From assembly GCA_937942405.1 (NCBI GenBank), contig CALDEN010000079.1:1-8642 (forward strand): a DNA stretch of 8,642 nucleotides, in the 5' to 3' direction. Shown piece by piece: positions 1 to 7,120 of this stretch. The notes beneath the pieces are model-generated. The model was not told the DNA's origin. It did no database searches and saw nothing but the letters and a program-made list of their open reading frames with translations. The number at the start of each line of letters is the position of its first letter. Positions within the stretch are counted from its first letter, which is position 1. The position numbers were made by a program, and so were the translations under genes. Origin of the DNA: an uncultured Saprospiraceae bacterium (GTDB lineage Bacteria > Bacteroidota > Bacteroidia > Chitinophagales > Saprospiraceae).

Positions 1-56
1 TAGACTGTAAATAATTTTGTGTTCGATCGCTAAGTAGAAATTATTAAAACAGAGAA

Positions 57-291
57 AATATTAGATGCACCTATAGAGCATTATGGAAAAAGAACTGAGA
101 TGAACTAACTACTTTTCTAAATTTCCTATTAGAAACAAGAAAACTCATTTATCCAACAAATATATTAGAGCGTTTCAGGGCTTAACTTCGAAAATTTATT
201 ATAAACAAAAAAGTCTTTCTAGCAGATGAAGCAGTTAAAAAGGCATTCTATCTTACCATCATGCAAGTCATTAAAAAAATGGAAGATATTT
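57..291 (+). pseudogene. IS256/Mutator-family transposase, decayed C-terminal remnant
   Basis: Reading the frame with codons at 84-86, 87-89 and so on gives WKKN-stop-DELTTF, then IYPTNILERF, then stop-LRK, then VFLADEAVKKAFYL, then VIKKM. This follows the C-terminal end of IS256-family transposases block by block: a W..NWDEL..FF segment, R..IYTTN.IER (its Glu is the third residue of the DDE triad; here codon 168-170), F..QLRK, a P.DEA..K.LYLA segment, and KKW. The copy is dead. TGA at 96-98 replaces the expected Trp, TAA at 183-185 replaces the expected Gln, and KKW is restored only by a one-base shift in the A7 run at 273-279. A stop follows at 292. The match fades upstream of about 80, and earlier parts lie outside the window or are too eroded to read. 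No terminal inverted repeat is visible before the next gene. The family call rests on recalled motifs, not a search. Confidence 0.8.
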
Positions 292-388
292 TAATAATTC
301 AAATATGAATTTTTAGCATATTACTTTGTTTAAAAAGTAATTAGAACTATTATTACGATTCATTATTATCAATTTAAAATCAATTAGA

Positions 389-979
389 ATGAAAAAATTT
401 ATCTTACTATTTTGTTTAGGTTTTTTTGGAGCATTTAGTGTAAACGCCCAGCATGTTGTGTCTGCCTCAGGTAGTTTGGGATGGTCTATTCCAGGAGGAT
501 CTGGAGTAAGTGAAGAGCCAGAAGATTTGAACTTGGATGGTGGTATCGGTTATAATGTCGATGTCCTTTATCACTTAAATGGAAATTTAGGAGTCGGTAT
601 TGCATTTACCGAACATTTATTGGCTGGTGCAGGCGGTGGAGATATTGATATTTTTGGCCTGAGATTTACAGGTGTAAAAGCTCAATATAGATTAAAGGAA
701 GAAGGGTTTACTCCTTTTGTTGGATTAGGTATTGGATTAACTCAGTTGTTAACGCCGGAATTTACAATAACAGATGCGACGGGTAATTCTGTTACTGTTC
801 CTGAACAAAACGGCGGTGGATTTGGGATTATGCCTGAATTTGGTCTTTCATTCGGTAAGTTTTTTGTTTCAGCATTATATCAGTTACCTGCTAAGTTAGA
901 AATTGAAGATGTGATCTCTGAGAAATCAGTAGGAGCGTTGAATATTAATATAGGATACAGATACGCATTTGATTTTTAA
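389..979 (+). CDS. Outer-membrane beta-barrel protein (small porin-like family)
   Basis: The 196-aa product begins with a typical signal peptide (MKKF, a hydrophobic stretch, then VNAQ), with likely cleavage after about residue 20 or 21. The mature part is a series of alternating, glycine-rich, aromatic-ended strands (for example LNLDGGIGYNVDVLYHL, FTPFVGLGIGLTQL, FVSALYQLPAKL). It ends INIGYRYAFDF, with the terminal aromatic residue typical of outer-membrane barrels. The size suits a barrel of about eight strands, as in the 'outer membrane beta-barrel' families common in Bacteroidota. Its job (structural, adhesion or small-solute passage) cannot be told. The ATG follows directly on AT-rich sequence without a Shine-Dalgarno, normal for this phylum. 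TTACTTTG at 321-328 is one base off a -7 box but has no matching -33 element. The gene stands alone between the transposase remnant and its own terminator. Confidence 0.85.
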   Translation: MKKFILLFCLGFFGAFSVNAQHVVSASGSLGWSIPGGSGVSEEPEDLNLDGGIGYNVDVLYHLNGNLGVGIAFTEHLLAGAGGGDIDIFGLRFTGVKAQYRLKEEGFTPFVGLGIGLTQLLTPEFTITDATGNSVTVPEQNGGGFGIMPEFGLSFGKFFVSALYQLPAKLEIEDVISEKSVGALNINIGYRYAFDF

Positions 980-1001
980 TCAAATTTAAACTCTAATATT
1001 T

Positions 1002-1040
1002 AAGGGAAGCCTAGATTCTATTCTAGACTTCCCTTTTTTT
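1002..1040 (+). terminator. Rho-independent terminator of the beta-barrel gene
   Basis: An 8-bp stem (AAGGGAAG at 1002-1009 with CTTCCCTT at 1028-1035) continues, after one C-A mismatch, into CTAGA/TCTAG (1011-1015 with 1022-1026). The loop is six bases. A run of seven T follows the stem. It starts 22 bases after the stop codon of the upstream gene. Confidence 0.9.
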
Positions 1041-1424
1041 ATGTTTAATTCTCGGGTGAAAAGGGAAAGGGAAGGTCTAATCTGTTGTTTTATTTTAAGT
1101 CTTAAAAGTACATACACTATTAGAAACTTTATTAAACTAGCCAGTCTTTGGTCTTCGTTTTAGGCTATTAAAGCGTCTCATATAATAGCTTTGTATTCAG
1201 AGTTGGCTCAGCAGCTCGATTTGGGCATTTAAAGCTTATGATTAACCTTAAATCTTGATTCTAAGTATTTTATTAATGTCACTTCTTTTGTCAGGTATAA
1301 ATCATACATCCTTTTAAGATCCAATTCTATTGAATTCAAAGTGTTCATGCAGCTTAAAGCCAATCATATAGGTAAATACCCTAGTATAAAACTATGTTCA
1401 TCAACATATTGAGAATTGGGAGCA
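1041..1424. other. Intergenic stretch with no recognisable gene
   Basis: About 380 bases lie between two terminators that point towards each other. All frames are interrupted. The only short open stretch that caught the eye is a 39-codon minus-strand ORF (ATG at 1348, stop ending at 1229), without a recognisable family or start signal. I see no tRNA, repeat array or strong hairpin here. The stretch may be decayed coding DNA, since the other side of the beta-barrel gene also holds a decayed gene, but the sequence does not prove this. Confidence 0.5.
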
Positions 1425-1457
1425 TAAAAAAGGGACAAACATTACTGCTTGTCCCTT
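1425..1457 (-). terminator. Rho-independent terminator of tRNA-His
   Basis: Read on the minus strand, AAGGGACAA (1457-1449) pairs perfectly with TTGTCCCTT (1438-1430) around a 10-base loop, and a T run follows (to 1425). It begins five bases after the tRNA 3' end, so it ends the tRNA transcript and any read-through from the lipoprotein gene upstream. Confidence 0.9.
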
Positions 1458-1461
1458 AAAG

Positions 1462-1536
1462 GGTGGAAGACGGGATTCGAACCCGCGACCCTCGGTACCA
1501 CAAACCGATGCTCTAACCAGCTGAGCTACAACCACC
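1462..1536 (-). tRNA. tRNA-His (anticodon GTG)
   Basis: Read on the minus strand, the sequence folds as a standard tRNA. U8 is present, the D stem is GCTC/GAGC, and the D loop holds A14 and G18-G19. The anticodon stem TCGGT/ACCGA encloses TTGTGGT, so the anticodon is GTG for histidine. The T arm is GCGGG-TTCGAAT-CCCGT with one G-U pair. An extra 5' G (position 1536) faces the discriminator C (1462), the G-1:C73 pair that marks tRNA-His. CCA is not encoded. The oddity is the acceptor stem: GTGGTTG faces CTTCCAC, so pairs 5-68 and 6-67 are both U-U. All invariant residues are intact, and there is a clear terminator and a plausible promoter, so I take it to be functional. It lies 63 bases downstream of the lipoprotein gene on the same strand. 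Confidence 0.95.
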
Positions 1537-1550
1537 ATTTTTCAGAGCCG

Positions 1551-1578
1551 CAAATTTAGAATTACTTTCTAAAACAAA
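1551..1578 (-). promoter_or_regulatory. Candidate Bacteroidota-type promoter of tRNA-His
   Basis: On the minus strand TAAATTTG (1558-1551) matches the Bacteroidota -7 consensus TAnnTTTG exactly. TTTG (1578-1575) lies 16 bases upstream, slightly short for the usual spacing of the -33 element. Transcription would start about seven bases before the tRNA 5' end. The bases directly after the -7 box (CGGCTC) are GC-rich in an otherwise AT-rich gap. In other bacteria such a discriminator is typical of growth-rate or stringently controlled stable-RNA promoters; applying that here is inference. Confidence 0.6.
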
Positions 1579-1599
1579 CTACTCTAAGTTTATTATTTT

Positions 1600-2385
1600 T
1601 TATCCTTCTTCTGTAGGATCTTCTTTCAGCGTAAAGATTCTTTTCACCGGATTCAATGGCACATTGACTTTTTCTCCGTTTTTGTTCCTTAAAATCAGGC
1701 TTACGTAGTTATCTCCCATAGGCAGTCCTTCTATATAATAAGGTTGCCATTTAGTGATTTTATGCACTTCTCCATTGATATTGGCATCGACATAAAATCC
1801 ATCTTCTGATAATTCTGTATTCACCAGATAGAAATCCAGCATAACTTTATTGGTATTCGCTTTACCGACATAAGTTCCTTTAGGTCGGCTATAGAAGATC
1901 ATGTTATAGGGCACATCAAACTCTTGAGATAAGCCATTTTCGGCTGTAATGACTCTTTTTACAATATGAGCGTCCTTTGTTTTAATGCTTTCATGATAAG
2001 ATCTAGATAAAAAAGCCAACATAAAGTGGCCACCATTATCTACCGCATGCTCAAACTCGTTAGTATATTTAGCAGCATAGGGTAGTGAGTCTACGATAAG
2101 ATGTATATGTTGTCCTTTTCCGGAATTAGCACACATCTTACTAGCAGCATCTGCAGTTTGTGTTCCTAGTTCGTAATTAGTTACATCAAATTTAAATACT
2201 CCTTCCTTATATCTCATGTTAGATAATTGAGCATCTGCAAATTCTGCGGAATTTGTAAAAGGAGTAAGGGTGTATTTTTGTTTTACTTCCTTTGTATCGG
2301 TAGTATCAGTAGATTTAGGTGCTTCATTTTTACATGAGATGAGACACATGAGAGAAAAAAAGTATAAAAAATAGATCTTATTCAT
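1600..2385 (-). CDS. Lipoprotein of unknown function with two related beta-rich domains
   Basis: The 261-aa product has a lipoprotein signal (MNKIYFLYFFSLM, then LISC with Cys18) and a Thr/Lys/Glu-rich linker to about residue 37, so it should be a lipid-anchored envelope protein. I do not recognise the family with certainty. Two halves look alike: FKFDVTNYEL (65-74) and LDFYLVNTEL (183-192), and later GGHFMLAFLSRSYHES (118-133) and GDNYVSLILRNKNGEK (224-239). This suggests two tandem Ig-like beta domains. Only the first half carries a histidine set: GQHIHLIVD (His93, His95), His113, His120 and His131. An H-x-H in a beta sandwich recalls DUF4399-type domains and could bind a metal, but that is inference. 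It is divergent from the sigma factor gene and followed on the same strand by tRNA-His, without a clear terminator between them. The ATG at 2385 gives a proper signal peptide. Confidence 0.8.
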   Translation of the reverse strand: MNKIYFLYFFSLMCLISCKNEAPKSTDTTDTKEVKQKYTLTPFTNSAEFADAQLSNMRYKEGVFKFDVTNYELGTQTADAASKMCANSGKGQHIHLIVDSLPYAAKYTNEFEHAVDNGGHFMLAFLSRSYHESIKTKDAHIVKRVITAENGLSQEFDVPYNMIFYSRPKGTYVGKANTNKVMLDFYLVNTELSEDGFYVDANINGEVHKITKWQPYYIEGLPMGDNYVSLILRNKNGEKVNVPLNPVKRIFTLKEDPTEEG

Positions 2386-2511
2386 AGGTATGTATATGTT
2401 GATACCATGAAGATATTGATTTTAAACTGCATAAAGACCAAATAAAATGCTACTTTTATATTACATATATTTTTAATATATCGCACCCTAAGCAACTTCC
2501 TTTATTTTCTA
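2386..2511. promoter_or_regulatory. Divergent intergenic region between lipoprotein and sigma factor genes
   Basis: Promoters for both flanking genes should lie in these 126 bases, which are very AT-rich. TTTATTTG on the minus strand and TATATTTT on the plus strand are each one base from TAnnTTTG, but neither has a convincing -33 partner. An inverted repeat GGTAT/ATACC (2387-2391 with 2402-2406) sits just before the lipoprotein start and could be an operator or chance. I cannot fix a start site. Confidence 0.4.
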
Positions 2512-3081
2512 ATGGAGAACACAGACAAAGAAATAATCTTGCTTTTGAAGTCCAATGGTGAAAAAGCCATGGAGGAGATATATTCTAGGTACTATAATTA
2601 TTTATGTCATGCTACGTATAAGATACTTAATGATAGCGTAGCCACTGAAGATATAGTCCAGGATGTATTGATGGAAATATGGAAGAAAAAGGAAACAATA
2701 AACATTACGATCTCTTTAAAGGCATATCTGCGTAGAGCATCTATTAATAAAGCTTTAAATTACCTAAGAGGTAAGAAGATAAAGTTTGAAGATGATGATT
2801 CTTACAAAGAAACGTTTATTGATTCTGACGATTCTCTGGAAAAATTAGAATACAATGAATTGTCCGATGTCATAAATAGCACAATAGAGGCTCTTCCAGA
2901 AAAATGTAGACGCGTCTTTTCCATGTCTAGATTTGAGTCCATGTCGTATCAAGAGATCGCAACGGCCTTGGAAATTTCGATTAAAACGGTAGAAAATCAG
3001 ATTTCTAAAGCCCTAAGAATATTAAGGGCCAGTGTAAAGAGTCATGAGATGAGCGGAAAGGCTTTAAATAAGGTAGAATAG
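2512..3081 (+). CDS. ECF RNA polymerase sigma factor, Bacteroides expansion family
   Basis: This 189-aa sigma-70-family protein has the two-domain ECF layout. Region 2 spans about 24-90 and includes ATEDIVQDVLMEIWKKK (44-60), the core-binding and -10 recognition helix area, followed by LKAYLRRASINKALNYLRG. Region 4 spans about 125-173: ALPEKCRRVFSMSRFESMSYQEIA, then a helix-turn-helix ending in SIKTVENQISKALRILR, which would bind the -35 element. The acidic linker FEDDDSYKETFIDSDDSLE joins the two. Length and motifs fit the FecI-like Bacteroidota group that is controlled by membrane anti-sigma factors. The next gene downstream encodes such a protein on the same strand. The presumed role is transcription of the neighbouring receptor locus when the anti-sigma factor is signalled. 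Starting at the ATG at 2512 gives a normal family N-terminus. The target promoter motif cannot be read from one locus. Confidence 0.93.
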   Translation: MENTDKEIILLLKSNGEKAMEEIYSRYYNYLCHATYKILNDSVATEDIVQDVLMEIWKKKETINITISLKAYLRRASINKALNYLRGKKIKFEDDDSYKETFIDSDDSLEKLEYNELSDVINSTIEALPEKCRRVFSMSRFESMSYQEIATALEISIKTVENQISKALRILRASVKSHEMSGKALNKVE

Positions 3082-3159
3082 GGATTTATTTATAATAATG
3101 TAGATATTTAGTAGGGTGAGTGCATAGTTTGAGTGTCATATATCCATAATGTAGCTGGA

Positions 3160-4191
3160 ATGAAACAATTTAGTCAAATAACGCTTGTACATAAGCATCT
3201 GAAAGGAGAGCTGAGTACAGAAGAGAAAAAAGCCTATGACTCGTGGTTGGAGTCATCGGGGAATAAGGAGTTGTCTCAGGACTTATCTCAAGTTTGGGAT
3301 TTAAGTGCTGAGTATAGTCCGACATCTTTCAAACCCGATGCTACTAAGGCATTTAATAAGTTCAAACAACAAATCGCCTCAGAAATAAATACCAACTCTA
3401 GTAGTACTACGGATATACCTGTAGTTACAAAAGAAAGTACGGCAAAAGTCATTAAGATGAACCCTATGAAATGGGTTAGTAGGATTGCCGCTTCATTGGT
3501 ATTTGTAGCAGCGTGCTTCTATCTGATTGGAGACAGGAACGATGGCATATCATATGATCAGCAAATATTCGCAGAAGTAATACAAAATACCTCATTAGAG
3601 GATGGAACATCAGTTTGGTTAGATAATGGTGCAACTTTGGCTTTAGCCAATGATTATGGTGCAACAGATAGAAAACTAAAATTAGAAGGAAAAGCATTCT
3701 TTAATGTAGAAAGAAACGAAGCAAAACCTTTTATCTTGGATATGGGTGGTAATACACTAGAAGTATTAGGTACATCATTTAATGTAGACAATAGTACAAA
3801 AGACGTAATCGTAGAAGTAAAATCAGGATTGGTTAAGGTATCTACCAAAAATGAGTCTATGGAATTAAAAGCGGGTCAAAGGGCTGTTTTAAATTACGAC
3901 TTAGACAAGATCAAGTTAGAAGAGCTGAGTGCAGGAAACTTTGAGTGGTTTGAGAGTAAACTAATGATAAGAGATATGTCGATAAGTGATGCGATGGCTA
4001 AGATCGCAGACTTTTATCAAGTAAATATTGACCTATCATCTAATGTTGATAAATCATGTATGTTGACATCGCCTCTGGCAACAGATTCAAGTATAGAGAA
4101 TCTGTTTGAGGTACTAGCAGTTACTCATAAGATGCAATATGAAAAATTAGAATCTAAATCTTATCAAATTAAGTTTTTGGATTGTAAATAG
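3160..4191 (+). CDS. FecR-type transmembrane anti-sigma factor (FecR + DUF4974)
   Basis: From the ATG at 3160 the protein has 343 aa. The cytoplasmic N-terminus (about 1-104) starts with HKHLKGELSTEEKKAYDSWL, the usual sigma-binding FecR_N-like segment. One membrane helix follows at about 106-124 (SRIAASLVFVAACFYLIG). The periplasmic FecR domain (about 137-230) shows TSLEDGTSVWLDNGATLAL, then LEGKAFFNVERNEAKPF and LEVLGTSFNVD, all family hallmarks. The C-terminal DUF4974 domain (about 266-338) has the STN-like SISDAMAKIADFYQVNIDL and the IENLFEVLAVTHKMQYE pattern. A GTG at 3133 would add nine residues (MSYIHNVAG) that do not look like family sequence, so I prefer the ATG. The gap to the sigma gene is 78 bases (51 with the GTG). 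Its likely role is to hold the sigma factor at the inner membrane and sense the receptor's STN domain. A strong terminator follows. Confidence 0.92.
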   Translation: MKQFSQITLVHKHLKGELSTEEKKAYDSWLESSGNKELSQDLSQVWDLSAEYSPTSFKPDATKAFNKFKQQIASEINTNSSSTTDIPVVTKESTAKVIKMNPMKWVSRIAASLVFVAACFYLIGDRNDGISYDQQIFAEVIQNTSLEDGTSVWLDNGATLALANDYGATDRKLKLEGKAFFNVERNEAKPFILDMGGNTLEVLGTSFNVDNSTKDVIVEVKSGLVKVSTKNESMELKAGQRAVLNYDLDKIKLEELSAGNFEWFESKLMIRDMSISDAMAKIADFYQVNIDLSSNVDKSCMLTSPLATDSSIENLFEVLAVTHKMQYEKLESKSYQIKFLDCK

Positions 4192-4213
4192 TATTTTGAG
4201 ATTGAAAAAATTT

Positions 4214-4257
4214 AAGCCCTCTTTAATTACATATTAAAGGGGGCTTTTTATTTTTTT
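4214..4257 (+). terminator. Strong Rho-independent terminator after the anti-sigma gene
   Basis: A 14-bp stem (4214-4227 with 4233-4246), perfect except for one G-U pair, encloses the loop TACAT. It is followed by a T-rich tract up to 4257. It starts 22 bases after the anti-sigma stop codon and 90 bases before the preferred receptor start, so the sigma/anti-sigma unit is separated from the receptor gene. Confidence 0.92.
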
Positions 4258-4346
4258 GGCTTGAGCTAAGTTCGTTTTTATCGAAAATGAAAAATTGGCG
4301 GCATTTTTGTCCTCCATTAGGTAATCCTTTATCATTTGGGATTAAT

Positions 4347-7004
4347 ATGAAGACAATAAGACTCTTAAAGGTGCTTGCAATCCTACTATCGTCCTTTTGG
4401 GCGGTGGGTCAGGATATGATACCTGATGAAGTAAGAGTCGATTATAGTGTTATAAAAAAAGACTTAAACACAGTCATCGTTGAGCTGAGTGAAGTTTCCA
4501 ATGTCAATATTACCTTTAATCCAAATGATCTTCCTAAAAATAAAGTAATCAGCCTTTCCACTAAGAATAAACCTCTCGGAGTTATTCTCAATGCAATTTT
4601 AAAAGGATCTGATGCAACCTATAAAATAGTAGGTAATCAGCTGGTCATCGTTCCAGACGAATTTGTTACTGCAAAGGAAATCATTACGATTAGTGGATAT
4701 TTACGTGACAGTCTCTCAGGGGAACCGCTCATTTATGCAAACATCTATAATCATGAAAAAGCAGAAGGGACCAATACCAACGAATATGGCTTCTATAGTT
4801 TCTCTATAAATAAGGGAGTCCAGAGAGTGTATTATTCCTACCTCGGTTATTCTAAGCAGATATTAGAACTCAAATTAAAAAGAGATACGACCATAAATGT
4901 AGATTTAAGTCCCGATGCAGTACTCAATGAGGTACTGATATTAGATAGACAAGTAGATGCTCAAGAAACTCAATTATACTCTGCAGATGTATTGCCAGTA
5001 GATAAGATCTGGTCCATATCTTCTTTGGCCGGGGAATCAGACGTATTAGGCCTAGCCCATATGATGTCAGGAGTATCATCTGGAGCTGATGGTCTCGGAG
5101 GACTTAATGTAAGAGGTGGTTCGTTTGATCAAAATCTAATCCTATACGATGGGGTTCCTGTTTATAACACTTCACATGCCTTAGGTATGTTTTCCATCTT
5201 CAATCCCAATACTATAAAGTCTGCTAAACTGATCAAAGGATCTTTTCCGGCGAGATACGGAGGTAGGTTATCGTCAGTGTTTGATGTGCGTACAAAAGAT
5301 GGAAGTACTAAAAAGTTAAAAGGGGATGTAAGTCTAGGGGCAATTGCTTTCAGGGGATCCCTAGAAGGGCCATTAGGTAAAAACGGAAGCTCGTTTATCG
5401 TTTCTTATAGGAGGACGCATCTAGATTTATGGTTGTTAGATGGGTTTACAAGTTTGGTCAATAGTGATAATAGTACACAGCGTCAGTCAGATTATTCATT
5501 TTATGACCTTAACGGAAAATTAAATTTCCAATTGGGTAAAAGGAATAAGCTGAATATCTCTTATTATCAAGGCAGTGATGACTTATCTAATGAGATTGTA
5601 CGAACATTGACCGCATTGCCTCTAATGCCTGTAGAGACAAATCAGATCAATTCAGACTGGGGCAATAATATTCTTTCAGTAAGGCTCAATTCAGAATTAA
5701 GTCAAAAGCTTTATCATAACTTGACCTTGTATAGAAGTAGTTTTGACTTAAATAATTTTGATCTGCAACAGTTCGACATGACCTTAGGTACGGGGATGAC
5801 TCGGACATATGATTCTAATTTATTCCAGTCCTCAGTTAGAGATTTAGGGCTTAAGTCTGATTTTGATTTTGTGCCTAACACAAAAAATTATTTCAAGTTT
5901 GGTTTTGGAGCAGTCAATCATACTTTTTCTCCCGGACTAATTACTCTAGATCAGAATTCGGACCTTATTCAAGGAGATATTTCTAAAGACACATTAATGG
6001 ATATTCTCAATGTCCAAGACCTTGTAGGCACAGAAGTATATGTTTATGGCGAGGATGAAATTCGTTTTTCGGATAAGGTAAAAGCCAATGTAGGACTGAG
6101 GTATAATCTAGTTAAGACAGATTCAAATTATGATCACTCGATCGAGCCCAGATTGAGTCTATTGGTAGAGGGGAATAGTTCGTTCTTCAGAGTTGGTTTA
6201 AGTAGGATGTCGCAATTTCTACACCTTCTCTCTAATGGAGGTTTTGGCTTGCCATCAGATGTATGGATTCCTTCTACGGATCGGATAAAACCAGAAAAAT
6301 CATGGGTGTTTAATGCGGGCTTCGGTTTTGAGTTATCAGAGAATTTTGATTTCGAAATAGAAGGGTATTATAAAAAACTAGATCGAGTCATATCATTTAG
6401 TGAGGGAGTATTATCTCCAATAGATGCCAATTTTAATTGGCAAGATGATTTGCCGATAGGAACTGGTACAGCGTATGGATTAGAGTTTAATATTCATAAG
6501 GCATACGGGAAGTCTAATATATTTGCCAACTACACCTGGTCTAGATCCACTAGACAATTTGAGGATATAAATTTTGGAGATGAGTATTTGTTCCGATTTG
6601 ATCGTACACATCAATTTAAGTTTACTTTAATCCAGAAACTGAATAAAAACGCAGAGTTTACCTCTAATCTGCAGGTGGCTTCTGGTTCTCCTGTTTCGAT
6701 TCCTTTTGAAGTAAGGACTATTTTTGATGGAGAAGGTAACCCAGTTCCGGTTCCAGTATTTGAAGGCCGTAATCTCCAGAATTTCCCACTATACCATCGA
6801 TTAGATATCGGATTTAACTTTTACAATGATTATGGCTGGGCAAAACAGAAGTTCTCTGTAGGTCTTTATAATGCCTATGCTTGGAAAAATCCATATTACA
6901 TCGAACTGGGTATAAATGAGAATACTCCTCAAAATTTCCAAACCTATCAGTTTACCATTCTTCCATTGGCTTTACCCTATATAAGCTACAGTCTATCTTT
7001 TTAA
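4347..7004 (+). CDS. TonB-dependent outer-membrane receptor with N-terminal STN signalling domain
   Basis: From the ATG at 4347 the protein has 885 aa and a normal signal peptide (MKTIRLLKVLAILLSSFWAVGQ). The in-frame ATG at 4287 would put 20 polar residues before that signal and is unlikely. Domains in order: STN (about 32-103, ending YKIVGNQLVIVP); CarboxypepD_reg-like Ig domain (about 112-190, ISGYLRDSLSGEPLIYANI, then TNEYGFYSFS and YLGY); plug (about 193-320, with LNVRGGSFDQNLILYDGVPV, then KGSFPARYGGRLSSVFDV); and a barrel to the C-terminal phenylalanine (PYISYSLSF). It takes up or senses an unknown ligand with TonB energy. The STN domain fits signalling to the upstream anti-sigma protein. 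The next gene encodes a DUF4249 lipoprotein, the frequent partner of this receptor type, rather than SusD. No frameshift or missing domain is seen. A promoter should lie between 4258 and 4346, but none is clear. Confidence 0.93.
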   Translation: MKTIRLLKVLAILLSSFWAVGQDMIPDEVRVDYSVIKKDLNTVIVELSEVSNVNITFNPNDLPKNKVISLSTKNKPLGVILNAILKGSDATYKIVGNQLVIVPDEFVTAKEIITISGYLRDSLSGEPLIYANIYNHEKAEGTNTNEYGFYSFSINKGVQRVYYSYLGYSKQILELKLKRDTTINVDLSPDAVLNEVLILDRQVDAQETQLYSADVLPVDKIWSISSLAGESDVLGLAHMMSGVSSGADGLGGLNVRGGSFDQNLILYDGVPVYNTSHALGMFSIFNPNTIKSAKLIKGSFPARYGGRLSSVFDVRTKDGSTKKLKGDVSLGAIAFRGSLEGPLGKNGSSFIVSYRRTHLDLWLLDGFTSLVNSDNSTQRQSDYSFYDLNGKLNFQLGKRNKLNISYYQGSDDLSNEIVRTLTALPLMPVETNQINSDWGNNILSVRLNSELSQKLYHNLTLYRSSFDLNNFDLQQFDMTLGTGMTRTYDSNLFQSSVRDLGLKSDFDFVPNTKNYFKFGFGAVNHTFSPGLITLDQNSDLIQGDISKDTLMDILNVQDLVGTEVYVYGEDEIRFSDKVKANVGLRYNLVKTDSNYDHSIEPRLSLLVEGNSSFFRVGLSRMSQFLHLLSNGGFGLPSDVWIPSTDRIKPEKSWVFNAGFGFELSENFDFEIEGYYKKLDRVISFSEGVLSPIDANFNWQDDLPIGTGTAYGLEFNIHKAYGKSNIFANYTWSRSTRQFEDINFGDEYLFRFDRTHQFKFTLIQKLNKNAEFTSNLQVASGSPVSIPFEVRTIFDGEGNPVPVPVFEGRNLQNFPLYHRLDIGFNFYNDYGWAKQKFSVGLYNAYAWKNPYYIELGINENTPQNFQTYQFTILPLALPYISYSLSF

Positions 7005-7013
7005 CTTGTTGAT

Positions 7014-7062
7014 TTAAAGTAAATTAAACATGTATATATTTCCATATATGTATTTACTTTAA
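7014..7062. repeat. AT-only inverted repeat between receptor and DUF4249 genes
   Basis: TTAAAGTAAAT (7014-7024) and ATTTACTTTAA (7052-7062) are a perfect 11-bp inverted repeat. A second, imperfect pairing of ACATGTATAT with ATATATGT lies inside it, so the transcript could form one long interrupted hairpin, beginning 10 bases after the receptor stop. The stem is entirely A-U in its outer part and only CTTTTG follows, so it is a weak terminator at best. It may instead protect or cut the mRNA end. Its position after the receptor stop supports a transcript-level role. Confidence 0.65.
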
Positions 7063-7095
7063 CTTTTGCCAAAGGCTAAATATCTCTCAATTTTG

Positions 7096-7103
7096 TATAT
7101 TTG
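7096..7103 (+). promoter_or_regulatory. Candidate -7 box upstream of the DUF4249 gene
   Basis: TATATTTG matches TAnnTTTG exactly and lies 76 bases before the start codon of the next gene. The nearest TTTTG upstream (7064-7068) is 27 bases away, longer than the usual spacing, so the match is incomplete. If used, it would give the DUF4249 gene a transcript starting near 7108. Confidence 0.35.
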
Positions 7104-7120
7104 ATGAATTAAGTCTGTTC

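Noticed and set aside
1229..1348. 39-codon minus-strand ORF (MNTLNSIELDLKRMYDLYL...)
   Set aside because: Short, with an in-frame stop shortly upstream, no recognisable family, and no promoter or start signal. It could be a remnant of an eroded gene, but nothing supports calling it.
2387..2406. GGTAT/ATACC inverted repeat as an operator of the lipoprotein gene
   Set aside because: Only five matching bases on each side in an AT-rich leader; chance is a sufficient explanation. It is mentioned only within the divergent region entry.
3476..3848. Minus-strand open frames inside the anti-sigma gene
   Set aside because: They lie entirely opposite a well-supported FecR coding region and encode nothing recognisable; they are shadow frames.
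4304..4338. TTTTTG and TATCATTTG, 20 bases apart, as the receptor promoter
   Set aside because: The -7 box has three bases instead of two between TA and TTTG, and the start site would fall almost on the ATG at 4347. It is too weak to call.
4287..4346. Upstream ATG as the receptor start, giving 905 aa
   Set aside because: The 20 extra residues (MKNWRHFCPPLGNPLSFGIN) precede a complete signal peptide and do not resemble one; the ATG at 4347 explains the N-terminus.
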